64,000 nucleotides of DNA from Osedax fenrisi (GCA_964019155.1 OZ025244.1:33383218-33447217), one strand, 5' to 3'. Positions 48,907 to 61,007 are shown, numbered from the stretch's first letter. Notes: generated by a model from the letters alone, not told the origin. A program made the numbers and translations.

Positions 48907-49420
48907 GAGACATTCCGAGTTTAATCGTCATTATTTTTATTACTAAATATATTAAATATCTAAATGTTTGATACATAGACTAATATTAATCTAAATTAAT
49001 TACGATTTGTTTCCACAATTAATTTGTCTATTTTACATTTTTAAATGATATTTTTTTATTTATTACCAACTATCTATATTATTTATAAATATAATTTTCT
49101 AATAATTATTTAAATGTATATATTTATATTAATTAGTGTATGATATAAATTAAAACAATAGCTATATTATTTAATGATATATATTTAATATATTATATAT
49201 TGAATATTTATAGAAATAATTATTAAAATGTGTTAAATCGAGTTAGATTAATTCAGTATTTTTGATAATTTAAATTTATTAAAAAATATGAGACATTCCG
49301 AGTTTAATCGTCATTATTTGTATTACTTATCAAAATGTTTGATACATAGAGTCTATGTAATATAGAATACTATTAATCTAAATTAATTTACGTTAACAAT
49401 TAATTTTATAAATCATAAAT
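48907..49420 (+). repeat. diverged direct duplication, about 383-bp offset
   Basis: GAGACATTCCGAGTTTAATC (continuing GTCATTATTT) occurs at 48907 and 49290. Each is followed by ATGTTTGATACATAGA and TATTAATCTAAATTAATT. Confidence 0.75.
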
Positions 49421-49496
49421 GAATGTCTATTTTACATTTTTCAATTTGTTGAAAATGTTTACAAAATCAACATTTATTTACACATTATTTTGTAAT

Positions 49497-49830
49497 GCTT
49501 ATATAAATTATTAATTTTATAATTAAATAGTCTATAAAATAAATTAATATAATACTTATACATATTATATTAAATATTTAAACAAATAATTATTAAAACT
49601 TGTTAAATCGATTTAATAAATCACAATTATTTTAAAAATATATTTAAAATGATGATATTTTTTTAACGATGCTTATATAAATTATTAATTTTATAATTAA
49701 ATAGTCTATAAAATAAATTAATATAATACTTGTACATATTATATTAAATATTTAAACAAATAATTATTAAAACTTGTTAAATCGATTTAATAAATCATAA
49801 TTATTTTAAAATTATATTTAAAATGATATT
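49497..49830 (+). repeat. 174-bp tandem duplication, two copies
   Basis: The unit starting GCTTATATAAATTATTAATT at 49497 repeats at 49671 with only a few differences. Confidence 0.9.
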
Positions 49831-50481
49831 GATTTTAAATTGATATTTTTTTAATGATTTTAACGATTTTGAAAATTCGATTAAACACTCGATATTAAAC
49901 ATTAGTGTATATATTATATACCATAGGACATCTAATTTAATAATCTATATAGATATATAAATAATAATAATAAATATATATTTATTTTTAAAATAAATAA
50001 TTTACTAAAAAAAAGCACATGTTACTCTTACCGCGAATCCTTAAATTGAAATGGAAACCCCTTGAATTTTGGATTTACTTTTATACTATTCGTAGAGGAT
50101 GTTGCACTGATTATAAATCATTTTAATTGGTTTAAAAATATTTATTAATTACTATTTTACATGAGTTTGAAAATTACAGATATTTTGGAAATATCAAATA
50201 TTTACAAGTAGAATTAGAATAAATGCTATGTCTATGGAAGTAAACATTAACAAAGATCGTGAATATAGTGAATACAAAAGACAAAATATTCAGAATAATT
50301 TAATATAAGAATACAAAATACATACCCGGTTTCAATAATGAATTCCCGGTTTAATTTATCTAATACCCGGAAAATTTGAACTGAAACATTTTTGTCTTTA
50401 TAAAAACCCGTGAATTTACGGGTATACTAATACCCGGGAGAACCGGGTTTTCGGGTACCCGTTTACATCCCTAGTATATAC

Positions 50482-51114
50482 TAAACATATGTTTAGTTTT
50501 ACATAGAATAATTTATTAAAATTGATTTATATTATAATAATTACTTTACAATTATTAACAAAGGATGAATTGATTTTAATAGTTTAATTTAGTTTTTCTT
50601 TACAACATTTATAATACAAAATAAATGGTTATATAATCAATTGGTAAATATATCACCACTCTTGTATATATCACCACGCCTATATACGCCTATACATACG
50701 CCCATTTATAAATTACAACGTAAATTCACCTTATTAAAATTAGAATACTGCCACGGTTGGTAGTAACCTTAAAATAAACTGTGTCGGATATTCGTCATAA
50801 TTCGATGACAAATATACAACACACGCAATATATAAAATATTATAATGATTTTATAATACTTTATATTACTTTGTATTACGTTTTTGATATAGTTACGCGT
50901 GTATATGTTTACCAATCAAATAAATTACAAAATATAATAAATTAAATAAATAAAGAAATATTAAATAAATATTAAATAAAGAATATTATGAATTGTATTT
51001 ATGACAGAGCTTTATGAAGAGATATAAATGAATATATCAGAAATCTAGAACTCAACTAGATAATTATGATATTAGTAGTAATTTATATAGTATATATGTA
51101 AGTAGGGGAAGGAA
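50482..51114. other. AT-rich, no gene
   Basis: At about 50745-50770 the sequence CTGCCACGGTTGGTAGTAAC is the inverse of ACCAACCGTGGCAG at about 44285. These may be ends of an older element into which the hAT at 45061-50473 inserted. No coding region is recognised. Confidence 0.4.
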
Positions 51115-51535
51115 GGGTAATTTGGCCGATGCGGGTAATTTGGCCGACTCTAATATCTCAGAAACTATTAATGATACCAAAAAAAATTCTATAAACAATT
51201 TATAGTATTTCATAATATCTTTAAGAATAGTTAAAATTTATTTTAATAAATAATCAATAATTATTAGTATTTATTGATTTTTATTAAAATACGGAATTTA
51301 AACAAACTAGGTGTTTGTTAATCTGTTTGTCATTTCATAAATACATGTTGGATTGTGATATTTTTTAAACCCAAATAAAATATAATATGTTCTTGATTCT
51401 ATATGTAAATATCTACATATTATATCAATATGATACAAAGCTATTGCTGAAATAACAACGTACGTCAAATCGGGTAATTTGGCCGATAAAAGTCGGGTAA
51501 TTTGGCCGATCATTAACCAATCAGATATCAGATAG
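51115..51535. mobile_element. MITE family C, left half (GGGTAATTTGGCCGA motif)
   Basis: The left end GGGGAAGGAAGGGTAATTTG follows TA (51113-51114). GGGTAATTTGGCCGA occurs twice at the left end and twice at 51473-51512. ATCTCAGAAACTAT follows the first pair and TTAACCAATCAG the second, exactly as in family B. The right half is not found; a long TA array begins about 130 bp further on. Confidence 0.7.
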
Positions 51536-51661
51536 TAACATGATAGAATGTATATACAAATTGAGGGTGTATCATTGAATTGTATATAATTGTAATATAT
51601 AATTTATAATATAGATGGCCATACCTCATATTTTAATATATATTTATATATTTGTATAAGG

Positions 51662-51766
<105 letters not shown>

Positions 51767-51950
51767 TACCTACATATATTAAAATCCATGTTATAATATT
51801 TGTTATATATATATATATATATATATAATATCATTAATATTAATAATTAATAATGTCTAACATATTAATTACATTTATTGTTTAATTTATTTATCAATTA
51901 TCAAATATTATATAAATGTATTGATATTAGAAGTTCATGGAGTAACTTAT

Positions 51951-51993
<43 letters not shown>

Positions 51994-52085
51994 ACATTCC
52001 TAATTATATAATGATGATTCTATATCCTATACTATATAATTATAATATTTTGAATTAGGCCTATATAAACGAATGAAAACGTATA

Positions 52086-52843
52086 CATTGAAACCTCTTT
52101 ATATGAACATGTGTATCATATTTGGTTTGAATTCAACTTTTCCACATTACAAAAACCTCTATAATAATAATATTTATTTATTGAATCACACATATAATAA
52201 TATCGGATACAAATGGACCCCTCAAGAAGTCATAGACTTGTACATGTTATAAATAACTGTGAGGAGCCCCGGACAATACAAAACAAATAGTAACATTTTT
52301 TTTTTCTTGTGTTTTGATTTATCGTTTATTAAATTCTTGATAAACACAAGAGAAAAACAAGAACTATCTGGAGTCGAACCCGGGACCTCTGGCTTACTAG
52401 CTTTTGGTTGTCCCACTGAGCCATCGACCCCAGACTATAAGAAAATATTATTTAGGAAACACGTCTTTATGAGACAATTATTTTTAGCTTGTTTTGGAAA
52501 TGTTACCTATCTATATTACAAAATTTGATGTAGTAGTTTATATATAAATTTAGGTTTATATTATAATGTAGATGTAAAAATAGTTAATTGCAATTAGTGA
52601 ATGTGTTTTATTATTCTCAATGCAGTGAGCTCATAAATAGTAACAGGTATGAAGAACTAATTACTAAAAGGTAATATACTGATTGTAGTCAGTACAACAA
52701 TTATCCAAACAAGTGTTAACAACTACCTATTTTAAATTAAATTAAATTAAACCATATGTGATAGAAATATATTTATAATCTATTATTTTGATTACTACTT
52801 TTAAATAAATAAATTTACTAAATATATTAGAGAGGTTTCACTG
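52086..52843. mobile_element. MITE, GTGAAACCTC family, carrying a SINE
   Basis: The left end is CATTGAAACCTCTTTATATG after TA. The right end reversed is CAGTGAAACCTCTCTAATAT. The left subterminal part (TTGGTTTGAATTCAACTTTT, then ACAAAAACCTCTATA) matches the 26795-26970 fragment. A SINE of about 280 bp is inserted between CCTCTATA and AGAAAATATT. Confidence 0.8.
52163..52440 (-). mobile_element. tRNA-derived SINE, family 2
   Basis: On the minus strand the head reads CTGGGGTCGATGGCTCAGTG. It has a good A box TGGCTCAGTGGGA (52411-52423) and a perfect-looking B box GGTTCGACTCC (52370-52380). The acceptor and T stems do not pair well, so this is a SINE head and not a tRNA gene. The body ends GTGATTCAATAAATAAATA followed by TTA units, resembling the 3' end of the CR1/L2-like LINEs here (GTCAATAAACC plus TTA units). 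CTATA flanks both sides as a probable short target duplication. Confidence 0.85.
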
Positions 52844-52989
52844 AATATATAAATAAATGATTATTATATAAATACAATACAAATATCTACATTTATTTTC
52901 TAATCTATATATTATTGTATATCCAACACAATATGGTAATTTCGTTTTAATAAAAGTACTATTGTAACCTATATTAAATATTCTAATAT

Positions 52990-53450
52990 CAATCTGATAT
53001 ATATTGAAGATTATTTTCTAATTAAAATATTTTTATTTTATTGCTAATTATTGTTTATACATTATATATTTAATACACACATTATAATATCAATAATTGT
53101 GTATTTGTAAATATAACTATTCACATATGAGTGAGTAATTTTTGTATATTGTTAATCCTTAACAATTATAATATATATATTTATTTATAAAAAGTATTAT
53201 ACTCAATATCATTTATTCTGATATATATTGAAGATTATTTTATAATTAAAATATTGTTATTTTGTTGCTAATTATTGTTTATACATTATATATTTAATAC
53301 ACACAATATAATATCAATAATTGTGTATTTATAAATATAAATATTCACATATGAGTGAGTAATGTTTGTATATTTTTAATCCTTTTTAATCCAACAATTA
53401 TAATATATTTATTTATTTATAAAAATTATTATACTCAATATCATTTATTC
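52990..53450 (+). repeat. 225-bp tandem duplication
   Basis: TCTGATATATATTGAAGATT at 52992 recurs at 53217, and the similarity runs through TATACTCAATATCATTTATT at the end of each copy. Copies differ by scattered substitutions and small indels. The second copy runs up to the zinc-finger exon. Confidence 0.9.
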
Positions 53451-53729
53451 ACATAAATCGCATTTCTCGAACGTATCTCAACGTATCGACATAAATGCAT
53501 ACATCGTGACACAATTGTCTACATTGAATAGATTGAGTAGATGAATCGACTGATTCATCGATATTCTCCGCACAAATTATACAATTAACATTTATTTCAC
53601 TGGTAATTTTCTTTTTCTTGTTATTCACCGTCTTTTTAACCACCTTCTTCGTCTTATCAGCATTAGCATTTTCTAAGTATTTTTTATACTGTGAATCAGT
53701 ACTAATTGCTGCGAATCCACGTAGTTTAC
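53449..53729 (-). pseudogene. terminal exon of a probable pogo-like transposase, zinc-finger end
   Basis: The minus-strand frame is open from an acceptor-like TTCTTTATAAG (53740-53730) to the stop at 53449-53451. It reads KLRGFAAISTDSQYKKYLEN, then a long lysine run, then CIICAENIDESVDSSTQSIQ and CRQLCHDVCIYVDTL. A Lys-rich linker followed by CxxC ... CxxLCHxxC is the layout of the C-terminal zinc finger found on many arthropod and cnidarian pogo/Tigger-like transposases. The DDE domain is not visible upstream. A methionine at 53643 lies inside the exon and is not the likely start. Family assignment is inferred. Confidence 0.5.
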
Positions 53730-53739
53730 CTTATAAAGA

Positions 53740-54379
53740 ATTACAATACCAATTAAAATATCATTTAAAATATCACTTATAATATATATATTTATAATTA
53801 CAATAAATACATATTGTAAATTAAATATAAATAAAACAAGTATATAAATAAATAAGATTTAGAACATATTTTATTAAATGTGTTAAGTATAAACATTTAA
53901 CTTCTGTTATCACCTATCACTTTACCACTGCATACTTGTATCGATATAATAGGTCTATCGGTTGTATAACGAATATTATTAGATAGATATATATATATAG
54001 TAATACCAAAGCCCAGTGCTTTTGTAATACTATATAGTATTATATTTTACGAATATCAAAATGTAAGTTAAGTTAATTATTAATTGAACTCAAAAGAGAT
54101 ATCTACAATTTAATATCTTTATTGTTTATAATATATTACATCAATTAAAATGAATTTAATAATTATTGTATTATTATATTATTTAATAGATTCTATAGAA
54201 TTATAATTCAATTATATAAAATTATATTCGATTATAAATTTAATTATTAATATAAACGATATTAATATTAAAAGAAATAATGATTGAAATGAATGAATTA
54301 TTTAAATAAAATAAATTAAATAAATTAAAATATATCCAATAATACAAAAATAACTTTTTATAATATATTATATTATTTA
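53740..54379. other. AT-rich, no gene
   Basis: Nothing recognised. Confidence 0.5.
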
Positions 54380-56990
54380 TATACACTATTGATACTTGAT
54401 ATTTTTATCTCCCATCACTTCTAACGATTTAATAAATGTTTTTAACAATTTTAAACCGAAAAAATCACTAGATACTTTTAATTTTAATATGATTTTTCTT
54501 AAAATCATATCTCCATATATACTACACCCGTTACTGTATCTTTTTAATAAATCTTTTCATCCGGTATAATACCATTATCGTTAAAATCAGCAAAAGTTGT
54601 ACCATTTTATAAAAATAAAAACAAACATGATTTTAATAACTATAGACCAATATCGTTAACTAATCAATTTTCTAAAGTACTTGAAAAAATATTTTACACA
54701 AAAATAATAATCTTTTTAGAAAAACACAATATTATAAATAACTCACAATATGGATTTCGTAAACAATTAAATACAACTGATGCAATATTTAATCTGCAAT
54801 CACAAATTACCAAAAGTATTAATTCTAATAAAATATGTGCATCTATCTTTATTGATTTCAGAAAAGCATTTGATACGGTAAACCATTAAATTTTAATTAA
54901 AAAGTTAGAAAATATTGGCATCCGTGGTATACCACTAAAATGGTTAAAAAATTATTTATCTGATCGATCTCAAATTGTATTATATAATGATGTATACTCA
55001 GACATAGCTACTATAAATTGTGGAGTACCCCAAGGAACTATTCTTGGACCTATTTTATTTTTAATATATATTAATGATTTAGTAAATGCATCTAATATAT
55101 TTAAATTTACCATGTTTGCTGACGATACCACATTATTTATTGATGATAGTTCAATTGTTTCATTATCAAGAAATATAAATATGGAATTATCAAAATTAAA
55201 TAACTGGTTTATTGATAACCGGTTATCATTGAATACTGATAAAACCAATTACATTCTATTTAATTGTAAAGAAAACATGAATAATAAAATAAATAAAAAT
55301 AATATAAAAAGGGTAACACATATTAAATTTCTTGGTGTAATTATTGATAACAAACTAAGTTGGAAATATCATATTTCATATCTAAGAGCTAAACTGAATA
55401 AAATAATCTGGATAACTAGTAAAGTCGCCATATTATTAAATTTCAAAGCTCTAACAATGATATATAAATCTTTATTCCTTCCTCACATTAATTATGCTAA
55501 TATAATATGGGGCAATACATATATATATAATACAAATTGTATCCTGTTACAACAAAAAAAAATGTTGAGAATAATTTGTAATAAAAAAATTCATGACCAT
55601 ACTAATATTTTATTTAAAAATATAAATACTCTTAAATTTTGTGACCTTGTTGAAAAAAACACTAGTATATTCATGTACAATAAATTCTACTCGTCTTCAT
55701 CATTATTTTTTAAAAAGAAAAATATAATATATAATATTCGTGATTCCTTAATTTTTGAAATAGAATTATGCAGAAAAAATTTCTTATTATTTTCTTTAGT
55801 TTTTAATGGACCAAAAACATGGAATAATATAAACTCTGACATAAAAAAATCAAAATCAAAATCAATTTTCGCAAAAAAAATTCATGAAAAATTCATCGAT
55901 AATTACAATTAATCCAATAATTCAAACATTTACATTTATAAAAAAAATATTTTATCTTTTCTTTTATATTATAATTTTCAACCTGACATTTATATAAAAA
56001 TTGTTTTTATTACTCTTCTAGTAAAATAACTATGTTTACCCTTTAGACCTATATATAAAAATAACAAACTTTAAAAAAATAATCATTTTATTCTTATTGA
56101 CTTTTATAATAAAATATATATTTTTTTTAATCCTTTTAAACTTTTATATAAAAATTATCCTCATTGTTTTGCTCTTTTGTTCTCAGTTATAATTTTAAAC
56201 TTGACCTTTATATACAAATTTAAAAAATCCTTACAAAATATTTTTTAATGACTTTAATAAAATAATTTATTTTTAACTTGACCTTTATATAAAAATAACA
56301 ACTTTAAATAAAAAAAAAAAAAAAAAAAAAAATAATAATAATAATAATGTTAATCTTCTTACTGCCTTTTATAAGACAATATTTTGTTGTTAATAATTTT
56401 AGACTTCTATATAAAAATTATACTTATATAAAAATTAATAAATAGTTATTTTATTTATATTCTAATGACATTTATTGAAAATTACTTTTTATCACTTTTG
56501 ACTTCTATATAATTTTTATTTATATTTTTTTTATAAATCTTAGTTTGTTGTTGTTCAGTATAGTTTCCTCATCTTTTTATTTATTATATTCGTATTATTA
56601 TTTAGTATCGAAATTTAAATTATTTTAATGATGTTTTTGTATTTTTATTTTTTTATACCTACACTAATTTTATTTATTTTTATCTTTTATTTTATAGTTT
56701 ATTTAATTATTAAATGATGAATTAATCAATAACGAGTTGACAGATATCACAATTTTATCATATTATATTTATCTTAGTGTAAACAGGAAGTCAACCTTAT
56801 TATTATTATATATATTTTATATTCCACAATATTCACATTCCATTATATTTATATAATGGAATTAAATTATTTGATATCTGTCAACAAGTTAAATTAAGGG
56901 TAATTGTCTCGACAAGCAGCAATTCTTCTACAATTACCCAGGTACTTGTACCTAAATCTGATAATAATAATAATAATAATATAATAAAAT
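54380..56990 (+). mobile_element. non-LTR retrotransposon (jockey/CR1-like group), 5'-truncated
   Basis: The element runs from the N-terminal part of the reverse transcriptase to a 3' tail of ATA/AAT units after GTACCTAAATCTGATAATAA (about 56950-56990). No endonuclease is seen. The 3' UTR of about 1 kb contains imperfect reiterations of GACCTTTATATAAAAAT (about 55985, 56160, 56205, 56280 and 56400), an A-run (about 56310-56332) and TTA-rich stretches. Codon use follows the AT-rich background, unlike the L2 copy at 21236. Confidence 0.85.
54420..55912 (+). pseudogene. LINE reverse transcriptase with one stop and one frameshift
   Basis: The N-terminal piece KKSLDTFNFNMIFLKIISPY and LLYLFNKSFHP (54440-54560) is followed by a frameshift near 54562. 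From there one frame is open to the stop at 55910-55912 apart from TAA at 54887-54889, inside motif A (FRKAFDTVNH-stop-ILIKKL). Motifs in order are NNYRPISL, QYGFRKQLNTTDAI, IDFRKAFDTV, GVPQGTILGPILFLIYINDL, FADDTTLF (about 55112-55140), NWFIDNRLSLNTDKT and HIKFLGVIIDNKLSW. The thumb region ends with FNGPKTWNNI. The catalytic residues are intact, so the copy decayed recently. The methionine at 55112 is internal. Confidence 0.9.
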
Positions 56991-58054
56991 AAAAAAAATC
57001 AGTAGGACTAGGTTAACAGGTAGGACCGCAGGAAGGTATATTTCATAGGGGGGATCCACTAATTTATATTATTATTATATATATTTTTTTGTGTATAACT
57101 AATTAATTTTTTTTTGATATTATTTAAAGATATAAGTCTATAAATGTACATATAATTTTAGTAGGTACTTTTAATAGATGTTAGATTTAATGAAATGAGA
57201 AAATCTTCTCTCTCCATTCTGTTTTCTCAACAAATGATAACATCAATTCATCAATGTTTAATTCGTCTAGAGTTTCACTGTGAATACTACATATCATTAA
57301 ACTATTCAGTCTATTTTGTTCCATAGAATTTCTTAGCCAATTCTTTACGATGCGTATGTTAATAAAACTTCTTTCACAGTCAACTGAACTTGTTGGTCTT
57401 ACAATGATTAATTTCATCAATATTTGTATATTGTAATATATTTTCTTTATATTTTCCATACATGAATTATAATATAATAGAACCTAGGGCATCTTCTAAG
57501 CTCTTGACTCTCTTTTAAATATAGGTAATTCAGTTTGTAGTTCTTCTAAATTCAATTCTGGATATTTATTAATATCATATGAATCTATATAGTTTTCTCT
57601 TAATAGAATATCCTTTAGATTGAAAAATTATTTTAATGATTCACTATCACAATTAAATTTGTCTTCGAATCTTCTTGTAGAAATATCATATGCATTCAAA
57701 TAGTTCACTCTAATAATATGTAGGATATTAAAATATAATTAAATTATATATTTATATATTATATATAGCCTATGTATATAATATATTAATATATACATAC
57801 ATATTTTTATAAATCTGATGTTATTATTATTATTATTATTATATATAGGATATGAAATTAGGATATATGAAAAATATAATTTACCTTAAATTATCAATTA
57901 AGTCCTCTCCATCATTGTTATCGATACCATATATGGTACTACTATAGAAAATATCTGTAAAATGTTCTGTTATTATTATATTTAAACTTGAGTATAAGTA
58001 AGCGATAATATAACTCATTTATAGATATTAATTTAATATATATTTCATATATAT

Positions 58055-58085
<31 letters not shown>

Positions 58086-58104
58086 GATGATATACCTATA
58101 TATA

Positions 58105-58255
58105 TATAAATGATCGGCTCTCGTTAAAACCATGGATGCCTTAACATGAGAGCGGCTTCGAAGGGACATTAGAGACATATATGGTTATAAGTGAAAACTT
58201 CATCTAAGTTCGTGGATGGGATGAAAGGACTCCACCAAATAAAAATAACAATATA
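58105..58255 (+). mobile_element. SINE family 1, 5'-truncated (copy 4)
   Basis: Only the body is present: GATCGGCTCTCGTTAAAACC, GGATGCCTTAACATGAGAGC, GGCTTCGAAGGGACATTAG, ATATGGTTATAAGTGAAAAC, GTGGATGGGATGAAAGG and ACTCCACCAAATA. It ends AATAACAATATATATA, running into a (TA)n array (58265-58303). It is nested in the hAT element at 57021-60030. Confidence 0.85.
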
Positions 58256-58307
<52 letters not shown>

Positions 58308-59264
58308 TAATTATAGGTTAATAATAAGCATATAATTAATTTTTATTTTTATTTATATATATTTGGAGATATATTTATTTTATAATACCCAATACTTATA
58401 ATATATTACACAAAATACCTTCTATTTGCTTTTCTTTTTCTTTTATTAGTTAACTAATATAATTATAACCGATATAATTATATCTTCAAAGAAAGCAACA
58501 TTTTGAATTTAGCTAAGGGTTTCATGAAATAATGTTGAATATGAATTTCTTGCAATATTCAAGGATCTGGAACATAATTGTACAGTATTTACACCATCTA
58601 ATGTATTATTTATTACCATCATTGCAAAATCATGATTTTACTAATATATCTAAAGGCTCAAAAATACTTAATGCCACTTTCAGTCCTAGATAAATATTGA
58701 TGCTTTCAAGTTTTTTCATAATTGATCTGCATTTATCATATTGGTCAGAAGTAATATCATTTCTGTGTATCATTTCATATAGATATGCATCAATTTCTTT
58801 ATAATATTTGAGTGTATCTTGTATAGCGACCTTTATTATTTTCCAGCGGGTTGGACATAATGTATTCAATTTACAATATGTGAAAGTGTTTCTAAATTTG
58901 ATAGAATTAGAAGACAATTGTCATATTTCATTAACTATGGTTAATATAGATCTAATACATTCCGTTTAGTTAACATATTGAGCGACTAGGTTTACTCGAT
59001 GAGCTGTGCAATGGGTGTACTATGCCAAAGGTTGTTCCTGACATATTAACACCTGTACACCAGTGTATCTGCCAGACATGTTAATTGATCCATCATACGA
59101 CTGACCACGTAAATTCTCTATCGGTAAACACAATCTTATCAATACATCTTTTAGGATATTTTCTATAGTTTCTGCTATAGATATTTCGTATAGACCAACA
59201 AATATTTCTTTAACTTCAAGATGTGCCTTGACATGACGAATGCATATCGATTCTTGTTCGTTTC

Positions 59265-59336
59265 CTGAAAAGTTTTATAATATAATTAATTATTTTAATT
59301 CATAATAATTAAAATCTTTATATACAATTTAAATAC
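59265..59336 (-). other. 72-bp intron in the hAT transposase pseudogene
   Basis: The donor reads TTTCAG|GTATTTAAAT and the acceptor ACTTTTCAG|GAAACG. Removing it joins DTQDIS to GNEQESICIRHV in one frame, matching the family's D-E-T-T-D-I-S block followed by an E-Q-x-S-I-C-I-R stretch. The intron is over 85% A+T. Confidence 0.8.
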
Positions 59337-60150
59337 CTGAAATATCCTGGGTGTCCAAGGTACCAGCAAGTAACATGTCTGGCAGATACAATGGTGCTAT
59401 AGCAGCCATCCATTCGTTTATTAAGTCCTCTTAAAACAGCATGTGAAAATATTTCAATAATCTCGTTTTGAATTTTCCATGATATTAGGTGTATCTTCCT
59501 AGTATTGTCAGTTAACATATGTAACCATGATTCTAATTGAGGAATTTCATTTTTTCTTAATTTTAATAGTTTGAGGAATTTACCCTCAAAATGTTCTGTA
59601 TCTCTAAAGGCTATGTTTCTTTGAGATAAGTATCTTATGGAAGTAACTATAGCTCTCAGAACAATATTATTTATTTCAATTCTATAGAATGAACTTATGT
59701 CCATATTTTATTAACAATTATTACATTAAATCTAATCAATATTAAATAATATTGCGATAAAAGATGTAGAAGAGAAGTACTATTTAAGGTATTTATAATA
59801 TTGTGACTACAACTAAATTATTATAATATGTATTTTACTAATAATCACTATAGTGATATATCTACAAACATACGATTTTCTCTAAATTATTAACAAATTA
59901 TAAAAAAGTATTAAATTATTTTTATAATTTGGTGCAAAAACAGGGGGGTCCAAAGATATCCGGACCCCCCCCCCCCTGATTATAATAGGGGGGTCCGGAC
60001 ACCCACGATCCCCCTGTTCCTGCGGCCCTATTAACAGGTAACGTATACAATAATAATATCAGTAGATAAGTCAACTAAATACTATCGAGTGAATTACACA
60101 TTTAGTTATGGCAAAGGTAAGCTTATAACGAGATATTTTTAAATTATATA

Positions 60151-61005
60151 GAAAATAGTAACCGAATACGGACAGTGCCCGAATAAAGACACTATCGGTA
60201 TCTCAGAAACCATAAATCCTACAAAAAAAATTTTAATGAATAAAATATTCATAATTATATAAATAGTCTAAATAAGAATTTTTATTTTTTAATTATTCAA
60301 AATAATGCTGATTATCCAATAAACTGGTTTTATTATTACGTTTTTAAATTTATGAAAAAAAATTTCAACTTAATCTTCTCAAGAATATACAAATGTGTCG
60401 ATATCATTCTATTATTGAAAACTAAAGAATTCTAAACATTATATACATACTTTCTCAATTTGTTATAAAATATTAATTAAGTTATAAGCATATATCTAGA
60501 GCTCATATAAGTTCCTAATACGGACACTCTAGATGTCTTAATACGGATACCCTAATCAATCAGCGCGCGGCATATGGACTATTCTTATTTTCATAAAAAT
60601 GCGTGCGTTATAATATTAATACCACTAATGAAGCTAAATCTAACAAAATTATTATTTATATACTTAAATTGTATTATTAATTAATAAAATAATAAAAATA
60701 AATAAATTATTAACTAATTAAATTATATTAAATTATTCACAAAATTAATTATAAATAATGTAATTGTAATTTATCTGATTGATTTATCAATAATATATAG
60801 TTTACCTACTAGTATATAGGGTGTCCGTATTCGGACATCGGTACCGAATACGGACAAATATCTATTGAATAAAAAGATTAAATAAAATCACAATAATATC
60901 TATAATTAGATAATATTAATATATTATAATTTTTGAATAAAATATTGAGTCATAAAATATTAAGACCATTTATTGTTAAATTGTCCGTATTAGGTTACCT
61001 TCCCC
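60151..61005. mobile_element. MITE family B, copy 2
   Basis: It is collinear with 34390-35297 over its whole length. Shared landmarks are AGTAACCGAATACGGACAGT at the left end, CTAATACGGACACTCTAGAT, CAATCAGCGCGC, GTGTCCGTATTCGGACATCG and TTGTCCGTATTAGGTTACC at the right end, with TA flanks. The left terminus reads GAAAATAG instead of GGGGAAAG. It is about 50 bp shorter than copy 1 through several small deletions. Confidence 0.9.
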
Positions 61006-61007
61006 TA

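Larger units (their letters stand above)
45061..50473. mobile_element. 5.4-kb hAT-like transposon
   Basis: The left end is TAGGGATGTAAACGGGTACA and the right end reversed is TAGGGATGTAAACGGGTACC. It is flanked by a perfect 8-bp duplication GTATATAC (45053-45060 and 50474-50481). Subterminal repeats differ between the ends. The left has GTTTCGAAAC/TTTCGAAACATTTGAAAC about eight times in the first 150 bp. The right has CCCGGGTATTAG-type words about six times in the last 140 bp. The interior holds a SINE (45285-45575), a MITE (45962-46927), decayed coding sequence (47764-48690) and tandem duplications (48907-49420 and 49497-49830). Confidence 0.9.
57187..59704 (-). pseudogene. hAT transposase (DUF4371 plus hAT dimerisation), decayed
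   Basis: Pieces in order on the minus strand are as follows. The N-terminal part 59704-59318 has RNIAFRDTEHFEGKFLKLLK and IQNEIIEIFSHAVLRGLNKR. After an intron come GNEQESICIRHVKAHLEVKE, FVGLYEISIAETIENILKDV, LRGQSYDGSINMSGRYTGVQ and YTHCTAHRVNLVAQYVN. Next is TLCPTRWKIIKVAIQDTLKY (58630-58917), then ISTRRFEDKFNCDSESL with PELNLEELQTELPIFKRES (57500-57720). The C-terminal dimerisation region SSVDCERSFINIRIVKNWLR then NRLNSLM (57187-57459) ends it. This is the order in ZMYM1-like hAT transposases. There are at least five stops or shifts and a SINE insertion before the C-terminal part, so it is inactive. Confidence 0.9.
57021..60030 (-). mobile_element. 3.0-kb hAT transposon, ZMYM1-type
   Basis: The left end is TAGGACCGCAGGAA and the right end reversed is TAGGGCCGCAGGAA. 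A perfect 8-bp duplication TTAACAGG flanks it (57013-57020 and 60031-60038). The G-rich subterminal part on the right (59940-60020) contains a GGGGGGTCC ... GGACCCCCC hairpin. The decayed transposase lies on the minus strand, and a family 1 SINE with (TA)n is inserted at 58105-58305. Confidence 0.95.

Noticed and set aside
52360..52440. A tRNA gene on the minus strand
   Set aside because: A and B boxes are good, but the acceptor and T stems do not pair and a non-tRNA body with a LINE-like tail follows, so it is a SINE.
54970..55248. 92-codon minus-strand frame
   Set aside because: It is the antisense shadow of the LINE reverse transcriptase around the FADD motif.
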